Origin: Anaerolineales bacterium
GTDB lineage: Bacteria > Chloroflexota > Anaerolineae > Anaerolineales > UBA4823
DNA length: 15,840 bases
Reading direction: 5' to 3'
NCBI GenBank assembly: GCA_016932955.1
Contig: JAFGBV010000123.1
Location: forward strand, 1 to 15,840
Below, one piece after another: positions 1 to 7,282 of the stretch. Below the pieces are notes generated by a model. It was not told the DNA's origin. It did not search any database and saw only the letters and a program-made list of their open reading frames with translations. Made by a program: the position numbers and the translations under genes. Every line of letters starts with the position of its first letter. Position 1 is the first letter of the stretch.

Positions 1-1
1 A

Positions 2-3000
2 TTAGCCAGCATCACCATTACCGCCGCAAGCGATTTCGCCGTCGGCGAGTTTGGCATCGCCCAGGCTATGGCAACTGGCTCTAGCTGCGCCGCCGCCCCG
101 ATCGAGGTGATCGCCGCCGCCGACCTGGCAGTCGACAAGACCGGTCCCGCCACCGTCACCGCCGGTGACCTACTCACCTACACCATCACCGTCCATAACA
201 ACGGTCCCGCAGACGCCCTCAACGTCGTCCTCACCGATACCCTCCCCTACGGCGTCCTGCCCTTCAGCCCGCTCACCTACACCCTCGGCACCATCGCCGC
301 CGGGGATGCCATCACCGTCGAGGTCGTCGCCCAGTCTGACCCCAATGCCTGTTACCAAGGCAAGGTCAACAACTACGTTGAGGTGTCCTCCGACACACCC
401 GACCTCGACCCCACCAACAACAATGACGAGTGGGGTACCGTTATCCTCAGCCAGGCTGACCTGCTGATCGCGAAAGAAGCGCTGGCGGCAAGCGTGACGG
501 CGGGCGAGGCGATTTCGTACACCCTCGCCGTCACCAACGCGGGACCGGGCTGTGCCACTGCCGTGGAGGTGCTCGACCTGGCGCCGCCGGGGACGCAGAT
601 TGTCGCCATCACGGCCGACAACCCGAGCTCGGACGGCGAGTTCTGCACGCTGGGCGGGGTATGTGAGCTGGGGACGCTGATGCCCGCAGGCACTGGCGTC
701 AGCGCGCTCTCCCTGGCTAACAGCACCCCCGGCAGCGCGGATGGCTCGACGTTCGACCGCACCGTGACCGTGAGCCCCGGCGATCTGCCGGCCGGCTCAA
801 CCATCACCGACGTCGATATCGCCGTCGAGTTCGAAAAGATCGACGGTGAAGTCTGCGCCGCTGGGCATCAGGGCGGCCAGGCGTACAACAATGAGATCGT
901 CTTTTACCTGACCAGCCCGAGCGGAACGCGTGTGGTGCTCGTGGATAACTATCTTAACTGGGGCGGGAGCGCGCTCGGCGATACGTACACAGACTTCGCA
1001 ACGTACGGCGGTCACGTCACCGTGGCGTTTGACGACGCGGCGGCGACCATCGTAGGGGCCTCTCCGAACCCGGAATACCCGACAAGCGGCCACTTCCAGC
1101 CAGTGGAGGCGCTGTCGACGCTGAACGGCGAGAGCCCGTTCGGCACATGGACGCTGACGGTAGGCGATGCACAGGCTTTTGATGCCCTGTGTTTCTCCGG
1201 CTTTGACCTGACCATGACGGCGGAAGATACCGCCGCCAGCGCCCCGGCCACCATCAACCTGGTGCTGGCCGTCGACCCGGACTACTCCGAGGGCACGCTC
1301 GTGAACGAGGCGCAGGTGTCGGCCGACCAGGCAGATCCCGACGAGACGAATAACATCGCCTCTGTAACAACACCAGTTACGACATCAGCCGACCTATCCA
1401 TTGCCAAGACAGTCATCAAGGATGAGATCTGCCTCGGGTCCTACGGCTTCTACGAGCTCGTTGCCACCAACGGCGGCCCCTCCGACGCCCAGAACGTGGT
1501 GGTGAGCGATACCCTCCCCGCCGACCTGATCTTCGGCGGCGGCAGCCCCGAGTGCTCGGAGGCGGCTGGCGTGGTCACCTGCAACGCCGGTACGCTGGCA
1601 GCGGGTGCCAGCGCCGATTTCCTCATCGCCTTCAACATCGATCCATCTGTGGTCGATGGCACGCCCATCACCAACACCGCTTCCGTGTCCAGCTCGACCC
1701 CCGACCCCGGCCCCTTGCCCAACTCCGATAGCGCCGCCTTCACCGCCGTGCAGTGCTTCCTGCCCGAAGCGGATATGAGCATCACCAAGTCCATGGCTCC
1801 TGATCCGCTGAACGCCGGCGAAACCATTGCGGTGACCCTGACCGTGACCAACAACGGGCTGCACGCCGCCGAGAACGTCACCGTGCAAGACCTCTTCTTC
1901 TTTGCCGAGCAGGTCGATGCCTTCAACCTGCCCCCCGGATGGTTCTGCGATGGCGGCGTGACCTGCATTCGCTCCAACCCCATGCCCGCAGGCGCAGTCG
2001 AAACCCTCTCCTTCTCAATCCATATCGCCCCAGACCGCTCGCCGGGCCTCTATGACAACCAGGCTTACGTCACTGCCGATAACCCCGACTCCGACCTGGC
2101 GGACAACCTGGATGCATACAGCTACCAGGTGAACACCGACGCCAGCCTCACCATCGCTAAGGTGGGCATGCCCGATCCGGTGATCGCCGGCGGAACCCTG
2201 CTCTACCAGCTCACGATCACCAACACCGGGCCTTCCGTCGCCTGGGATGTCGTCGTCACCGACACCCTCCCCGCTGGCGCCACCTTCGCCCAGGCCTCCC
2301 CCGGCTGCTCCGAAGCGGCTGGTGTGGTCACATGCCAGCTCGGTGACCTGGGGGTGGACGCCCCGCAGTCCGTTTTCATCGCCGTCATCGTCGACGATGC
2401 CTTGCCCGATGGCACCCTGCTCACCAACCAGGCCTGCGTGACGGGCACATCCAACACCACCGACAACACCCCCATCTGCGCCAGCGATGATACCATGGTC
2501 AACCAGTCCCCGCTCAACCCCACTGACCTCGCTCTGTCCATGACCTTACTAGAGACCGACCCAGTGGGTCCAATCTACAATGGCGTGCCGGGGGCTGATG
2601 GTTATACTGTCGCCGGCGGTTACCTCGAAACCCAGATCGTCGTAGAGAACACGGGGGCGGCGCCTGCCACCGACGTTGTGTTGTTCAGCCAGTTGCCCTA
2701 CCGCTTCACCTTCGTTGAAGCCGAGTTCGACTACAATTACGACCCTGCCGGGCCATTCCTCTGCACGCAGGAAAGCTGCGCCCTGGGGAGCATCCCCGCG
2801 GGCGAGGCCGTGACGATCACAATGAGCATCCTGGTCGAGAGCAATGCCCCGCTCTCACTCCAGTCGTGGCACTATTTCCACAACCATGTGCTGATCCAGG
2901 CAGCTAACCCGGATCCGAACACGCTGAACAACTGGGATCAGGTCGGCGTCACCGTGGAGCCATTAGTGGATATGGAGATTTCCAAGATCACCACCCTCGA

Positions 3001-5689
3001 CTCCGTCGTACCCGGCGAGAACGTGACGTACGAGATCTCTGCTTTCAACTATGGCCCCTCCGACCTGAGCTGGAGCTGGAGCCAGTGGCAGTTCGGTAAC
3101 TATGATGAGTTACATATCTGGGATCGCCTGCCGGTGGAAGTTGACCCCGCAACCGTGCTGATCGAGATGGGCGGCTACTACACCGGCTACTACTGCGGCG
3201 TTGTCAGCGGGTTTGTGTCCTGCATGTTTGACCTGCCCGCCTACCACGCCGCTGTCCTCCGCATCACCGGTCAGGTGCGGCCTGATGTAACTGAATCCTT
3301 CACCAACACCGCCTACGCCGAGGATTACTATGGTACCTTCATCATCTCGGACACTGCTGTGGTGACGGTGACACCCCAGGCCGATCTGGTGCTCGATAAG
3401 TCAGCTCCTGCCAATGGGAACGCCGGCGAGTTGCTGGGGTATACGCTCTCCGTCCAGAACAACGGCCCATCTCATGCCCGGGGCGTGGTCATCACGGATA
3501 CCCTGCCGGCAGGCGCCACGTTTTTGTATGGCGACTCATCCTGCGTTGATACAGGCGGCGTTGTCGCCTGCACCATCGGTACCCTACCCGATGGAGCATC
3601 GGCAACTCGCTATTTCACCGTTACCCTTGCCAGTGATCTGGAATCGGGCATCAGCCTGGAGAATATCGCCTTTGTCGCTGCCGATACGCCTGACCCCGAT
3701 CTCACCAATAACACGGATGATGCTGATACCACCATCTTGGGTCGCGCGGACTTGGCGCTGGATAAGACCGGTCCTACAACCATCGTCGCTGGTGAGCCGA
3801 TCACCTACACCCTGCTGGTAAACAATGCCGGGCCCTCCACAGCACAGGCGGTAATCTTGCAGGATAGCCTGCCCTCCGGCGTGTCCTTCACCTCCGCCGA
3901 GGTATCCAGCAGCAGCGGTGGATCGCTGCTCTGCGCCAGCCCCATCTGCGATCTGGGTGATGTTGCCGTCGGCGAGGTGCTCACGGTCACCCTGGTTGGT
4001 GCGGTCGATCCGAGCCTCCTACCCGGTACCATCCTGACCAATACGGCCTCTCTCACCAGCAGCACGCTGGATGATGACCCCGTTGATAATACCGCCCAGG
4101 CAGAAACCCTGGTGGAGACAGCAGCCGACCTGGCAATCGACAAGGTAGATCTTTCCGATCCAGTCGAGCCCACCGAAGGCTTCCTCTACCAGATCAACAT
4201 TGCCAACCCGGGTCCATCCGATGCGCAAGACGTAGTCGTGGTTGATACCTTGGGCGACGGCCTCACCTTCTCCGCCGCCAGCCCTGGCTGCTCCGGCCTG
4301 GCTGGCAGCCCGACGGTCACTTGCACCTTGAGCACCCTCGGAGCAGGCGAGGAAACCTTCTTCCTCCTCGCTGTGCGCGCCGGTGATGTGCCCAGCGGCA
4401 CCGTGCTGGTCAACACCGCCACCATCACCAGCACCACCATCGATTGGCTGCCCGAGAACAACAGCGATATCGAATACACCACCGTCAAGCAGCTCCCCGG
4501 CCCCAGCGCCGACCTGGCGATCACCAAAACGGCATCACCTACCACCGTCACCGCCGGCGACCTGGTGACCTACACCCTCACCGTGACCAATGCCGGACCG
4601 CAGGAGGCTACCGGTGTGCAGTTGCTCGAGTTGATCCCCCTGCATACAGAGATGGTATCCATCTCAGCCGACAACCCCGATTTCGCCTACCCCTTCTGCA
4701 CCCTGAGCGGAATATGCTACCTGGGCACAATACAACCCTTCAGCACAACGGTAACGGTTGTAGCAGTCCTGCGGGTAGATCCAGATTGTATGGAGCCGAG
4801 CCTGACCAATACTGCCACTGTGTTCGCCGACCAGGCCGATCATCATCCTGAGAACAACCTGGCCTCGGCAGTGGTTGGAGTTGGCCCATGGTTCACTGCT
4901 GATCTGGCCTTGGAGAAAGCCGCTACAGCCACCGTCATCCCAGGAGGCATGATCACCTACACGCTGACCGTCTGGAATCTTGGTCCGCAAACTGCTGCCA
5001 ACCTCGTATTGACCGACACACTCCCCGCAGATGTGACTCTCTCTTGGGTTGACCCGGCTTGCACCCAGGCAGGGCAGGCTGTCATCTGCACTGCGCCATC
5101 CTTAGACTCGGGTCAGACGATCACCTTCAGCCTGGCAGCGACCGCTAATCCCGGCTTGGAGGCAGGCACCAGCGTGGAGAACCTTGCCCTGGTCACCTCA
5201 GATGCATACGACCCGAACCCGGCCAACAACATCGACACCGCCGATACCAGCATCGCTGGTTGGACTGACCTGGTTCTGGTTAGCATGACTGGCCCTGAAC
5301 GGGTTACCCCTGGAGGCCTGGTGACCTATACCATTGTCGTTTTCAACAATGGGCCGGATATCGCCCGCGCGGTAGAGGTCAGGGATGACTTCCCGCCTGA
5401 CTTCACCCAACTGGCAATCTCCGTCCAGCGCAGCGGCGGCCTATCCATCCCCTGTGGCGGGGCAGTATGCCTGGTGGGTGATATGGCAGTGGGTGAAACA
5501 GTCACCGTCACCGTCGTCGGTCAGGCCGGGATCGCAATACCTCCCAGCCCGTGGGTGACCAACCAGGCAACCGTCTACTCTGGCACACCCGAATACGACC
5601 TGGATAACAACACCGCTTCGCTCCCGTTGTGGATCGGCTATCGACTCTACATGCCCCTCATTCCCACTTCCCGCCCCAACGGGCCTTAG
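2..5689 (+). CDS. Giant DUF11-repeat exported surface protein (5' end outside window)
   Basis: The frame is open from base 2 to the stop at 5689 (1895 residues visible). The first ATG (68) has no ribosome binding site and in-frame coding-like sequence precedes it, so the true start and any signal peptide lie upstream. The visible part holds 13 DUF11-like Ig-fold repeats of about 120-150 residues. Each opens with [AT]DL.[IVL].K, then G..[IVL]TYT[IL].V.N.GP, [VI].DTLP and a closing NTA.V....PD...NN. Repeat 2 carries a P-domain-like insertion. A Cys pair recurs in repeats 2-13. The protein ends with IGYRLYMPLIPTSRPNGP, a hydrophobic tail with an Arg after it. DUF11 proteins are generally secreted or wall-associated and possibly adhesive; the ligand is unknown. 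The residues before repeat 1 do not match DUF11, so another domain lies upstream. The repeat family is clear; the function is inferred. Confidence 0.93.
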   Translation, partial: LASITITAASDFAVGEFGIAQAMATGSSCAAAPIEVIAAADLAVDKTGPATVTAGDLLTYTITVHNNGPADALNVVLTDTLPYGVLPFSPLTYTLGTIAAGDAITVEVVAQSDPNACYQGKVNNYVEVSSDTPDLDPTNNNDEWGTVILSQADLLIAKEALAASVTAGEAISYTLAVTNAGPGCATAVEVLDLAPPGTQIVAITADNPSSDGEFCTLGGVCELGTLMPAGTGVSALSLANSTPGSADGSTFDRTVTVSPGDLPAGSTITDVDIAVEFEKIDGEVCAAGHQGGQAYNNEIVFYLTSPSGTRVVLVDNYLNWGGSALGDTYTDFATYGGHVTVAFDDAAATIVGASPNPEYPTSGHFQPVEALSTLNGESPFGTWTLTVGDAQAFDALCFSGFDLTMTAEDTAASAPATINLVLAVDPDYSEGTLVNEAQVSADQADPDETNNIASVTTPVTTSADLSIAKTVIKDEICLGSYGFYELVATNGGPSDAQNVVVSDTLPADLIFGGGSPECSEAAGVVTCNAGTLAAGASADFLIAFNIDPSVVDGTPITNTASVSSSTPDPGPLPNSDSAAFTAVQCFLPEADMSITKSMAPDPLNAGETIAVTLTVTNNGLHAAENVTVQDLFFFAEQVDAFNLPPGWFCDGGVTCIRSNPMPAGAVETLSFSIHIAPDRSPGLYDNQAYVTADNPDSDLADNLDAYSYQVNTDASLTIAKVGMPDPVIAGGTLLYQLTITNTGPSVAWDVVVTDTLPAGATFAQASPGCSEAAGVVTCQLGDLGVDAPQSVFIAVIVDDALPDGTLLTNQACVTGTSNTTDNTPICASDDTMVNQSPLNPTDLALSMTLLETDPVGPIYNGVPGADGYTVAGGYLETQIVVENTGAAPATDVVLFSQLPYRFTFVEAEFDYNYDPAGPFLCTQESCALGSIPAGEAVTITMSILVESNAPLSLQSWHYFHNHVLIQAANPDPNTLNNWDQVGVTVEPLVDMEISKITTLDSVVPGENVTYEISAFNYGPSDLSWSWSQWQFGNYDELHIWDRLPVEVDPATVLIEMGGYYTGYYCGVVSGFVSCMFDLPAYHAAVLRITGQVRPDVTESFTNTAYAEDYYGTFIISDTAVVTVTPQADLVLDKSAPANGNAGELLGYTLSVQNNGPSHARGVVITDTLPAGATFLYGDSSCVDTGGVVACTIGTLPDGASATRYFTVTLASDLESGISLENIAFVAADTPDPDLTNNTDDADTTILGRADLALDKTGPTTIVAGEPITYTLLVNNAGPSTAQAVILQDSLPSGVSFTSAEVSSSSGGSLLCASPICDLGDVAVGEVLTVTLVGAVDPSLLPGTILTNTASLTSSTLDDDPVDNTAQAETLVETAADLAIDKVDLSDPVEPTEGFLYQINIANPGPSDAQDVVVVDTLGDGLTFSAASPGCSGLAGSPTVTCTLSTLGAGEETFFLLAVRAGDVPSGTVLVNTATITSTTIDWLPENNSDIEYTTVKQLPGPSADLAITKTASPTTVTAGDLVTYTLTVTNAGPQEATGVQLLELIPLHTEMVSISADNPDFAYPFCTLSGICYLGTIQPFSTTVTVVAVLRVDPDCMEPSLTNTATVFADQADHHPENNLASAVVGVGPWFTADLALEKAATATVIPGGMITYTLTVWNLGPQTAANLVLTDTLPADVTLSWVDPACTQAGQAVICTAPSLDSGQTITFSLAATANPGLEAGTSVENLALVTSDAYDPNPANNIDTADTSIAGWTDLVLVSMTGPERVTPGGLVTYTIVVFNNGPDIARAVEVRDDFPPDFTQLAISVQRSGGLSIPCGGAVCLVGDMAVGETVTVTVVGQAGIAIPPSPWVTNQATVYSGTPEYDLDNNTASLPLWIGYRLYMPLIPTSRPNGP
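119..5632 (+). repeat. Array of 13 DUF11-like repeats within the surface protein gene
   Basis: Repeat starts, judged by the [AVT][DS][LM] opening, are near 119, 455, 1388, 1769, 2141, 2522, 2966, 3380, 3746, 4124, 4508, 4898 and 5264. Spacing is mostly 365-445 bp; repeat 2 is 933 bp because of its insertion. The repeats are divergent at DNA level. The closest look-alikes by eye are repeats 3 and 5, which share the residues CSEAAGVVTC, and repeats 2 and 11, which share FCTL.G.C.LGT. This suggests old duplications with local gene conversion rather than recent tandem expansion. Confidence 0.88.
700..1227 (+). other. P-domain-like (proprotein convertase) module inserted in DUF11 repeat 2
   Basis: About 176 residues interrupt repeat 2 between its LGTL segment and the strand that resumes with INLVLAVDPD. 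The insert has the order expected of a P-domain beta-sandwich: a DLPAGSTITDVDIAVEF strand near its start, then IVFYLTSPSGTRVVLVDN, and near its end SPFGTWTLTVGD followed by FSGFDLTM. P-domains (PF01483) are found next to subtilisin/kexin proteases and in secreted bacterial proteins, where they stabilise or target. No protease domain is visible here. Repeat 11 is an uninterrupted sibling and fixes the insertion borders to within a few residues. Assigned from motif pattern only. Confidence 0.72.
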
Positions 5690-5698
5690 CAGTATATA

Positions 5699-5740
5699 GA
5701 ACATGATACACGGCGGGGCACCCCGCCGTGTATCATGTTC
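5699..5740. terminator. Perfect 20-bp inverted repeat after the surface protein gene
   Basis: The arms at 5699-5718 and 5721-5740 are exact reverse complements separated by only CA. The inner part is very GC-rich (CGGCGGGG/CCCCGCCG) and the outer part is AT-richer (GAACATGATA). It begins 10 bp after the stop codon. There is no T-run on the 3' side (GGGACGACAA follows) and no clear A-run before it, so it is not a textbook intrinsic terminator. It is a strong RNA hairpin that could end or protect the long upstream mRNA, in either orientation. A protein-binding or mobile palindromic element is an alternative. Confidence 0.6.
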
Positions 5741-5770
5741 GGGACGACAATAACTTCTGAGTACGCCTCG

Positions 5771-7237
5771 ATGGATCACCAGAAAGATACAGTGGCTCCC
5801 ATGAGCACTATCGTTCCCCCAGAGCAGGATTTATTGGCCTTGCGCGCCGAACTCCTCGAGCGGGTCAACAAGGGAGATTTCCCCTCCATCTCCATCGGCG
5901 TGATCAAAGCAGGAGCTGTCATTTGGGAAGAATCGATCGGATGGGCTGACAAAGAACTTCAACGAATTGCGACTCCTCGAACTCCCTACGGCATCGCCTC
6001 GCTCGGCAAATCGCTCACAGCAACCGCCCTGATGCTCCTCGTTCAGCAAGGGAAAGTCGATCTCAACGCTCCCATATCACAGTACCTCGGTGATTCTGCA
6101 CTGACCGTTCTTGCAGGCACCCCAGACCAGGTTACGCTGCGGCGCATCCTCAACATGACAGCCGGTATTCCCCACGGCCTCATGAGCTTCTTCAACGAAG
6201 CAGATATGTTAGAGTATCCCCTGGATCGTCTCCTGCAAAACCGCGGGATGGTCGTGTTCCCGCCCGGAGAGGTCTACCATTATTCCAATTTTTCATATAT
6301 GATCCTCGAAAAAGTGATTGAGAATATCTCCGGCAAGAGCTTCGCAGATTGTTTGGCCTCGAGTGTTTTTACGCCACTGGCAATGGCTGACAGCTTCGTT
6401 GGGCTTCGCCAGCAGCCCGGCCATACAAAGATGGCGGTGCAATATGGCGGGGATGGATCTCGACTGCTTGCGAGCTATCTGCTCCCTCAAAACTCCCTTG
6501 CCATGTATTCTAGCGTAGATGACCTGCTCCGCTTTGCGGAAGTTCACCTGGGAACACGGCCTCTTTCCAGACAAGATCGCCTAAGTGAACAGGTGCTCGA
6601 GCAGATGCACCGCAACCGGGGAGAACCGGATCACGCCCTCCTTGGTTTGGGATTGGCAAGCATCGATCTGAATGAGAAAGGATTCTGGTTGCTCACCAAT
6701 GGGCGGGCGGGAGGGATGCAAGCCACCCTCTCGATGCTCCCCTCCGAGGGCGTCGCTGTGGCGTGTCTCATTAACGCGACAGGGCAAGACGCCGACGACC
6801 TGGCATTTCGCATCAGCGAGGCACTGGTACCCGGGTTTCTTGAAGATGCAATGCGAGTCATCAGCGAGCACGAGACCTGGGGTGATCAACCGTATCATCC
6901 AACCCCTGAGCTCCTGGGTGAGTGGAGGGGTTTTATCTCGTCTTCTAGTGAACAGACCCCCATCCGGCTCCTCTTTCAGCCAGATGGCAATGTGTATGTG
7001 ACGATTGGAGATCAAACCCAAGCCAGCCTCAGCGATATTGGCGTTCGCGAAGGGTTGTTTGATGGTCGCTTCACTGCTGATCTCCCGATGGAGGAGGCCG
7101 CCGGACACCCCCACCCGGTCACAATCTCCCTCCGCTTGAAGGGAATGCAGCTCTCCGGAATCATTACATCAGAGATCACCAACCCGAAAGGGAGGTTCTT
7201 ACTTGGGGCCTTTGCCCGTCTTTCGAAATTCGAGTGA
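5771..7237 (+). CDS. Serine hydrolase, class C beta-lactamase / penicillin-binding-protein-like
   Basis: The protein has 488 residues from the ATG at 5771; ATGs at 5735 (inside the hairpin) and 5801 are alternatives and none has a good Shine-Dalgarno. The catalytic SxxK is SLGK, with Ser77 and Lys80. The YxN motif is Tyr171-Ser-Asn173, in HYSNFSYM. The region of the third motif, normally HxG or KTG, reads NGRAGGMQATLSMLP, so Arg312 stands where His or Lys is expected. Residues from about 375 on form a beta-rich C-terminal domain of the kind that often follows this fold (starting ELLGEWRG). No signal peptide or membrane segment is visible, so it is probably cytosolic. The family includes esterases, D-aminopeptidases and beta-lactamases; the substrate cannot be read from the sequence. 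The 45-bp gap to the next gene suggests co-transcription. Confidence 0.88.
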   Translation: MDHQKDTVAPMSTIVPPEQDLLALRAELLERVNKGDFPSISIGVIKAGAVIWEESIGWADKELQRIATPRTPYGIASLGKSLTATALMLLVQQGKVDLNAPISQYLGDSALTVLAGTPDQVTLRRILNMTAGIPHGLMSFFNEADMLEYPLDRLLQNRGMVVFPPGEVYHYSNFSYMILEKVIENISGKSFADCLASSVFTPLAMADSFVGLRQQPGHTKMAVQYGGDGSRLLASYLLPQNSLAMYSSVDDLLRFAEVHLGTRPLSRQDRLSEQVLEQMHRNRGEPDHALLGLGLASIDLNEKGFWLLTNGRAGGMQATLSMLPSEGVAVACLINATGQDADDLAFRISEALVPGFLEDAMRVISEHETWGDQPYHPTPELLGEWRGFISSSSEQTPIRLLFQPDGNVYVTIGDQTQASLSDIGVREGLFDGRFTADLPMEEAAGHPHPVTISLRLKGMQLSGIITSEITNPKGRFLLGAFARLSKFE

Positions 7238-7282
7238 TTCCCGCTAGAATAAAATTCGAGCAGAGAGGAATGATTTCGACTC

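Noticed and set aside
373..1983. Long antisense ORFs (81-177 aa) opposite the DUF11 gene
   Set aside because: They mirror the third-position codon bias of the repeat gene, have no ribosome binding sites and no recognisable domains.
5735..5770. Upstream ATG extension of the serine hydrolase (MFGTTITSEYAS)
   Set aside because: The start codon sits within the arm of the inverted repeat, where it would be hidden in the hairpin, and the extra residues look non-coding.
6581..7114. 177-aa minus-strand ORF opposite the serine hydrolase
   Set aside because: It lies wholly inside a well-supported gene and its sequence shows no domain or start signal.
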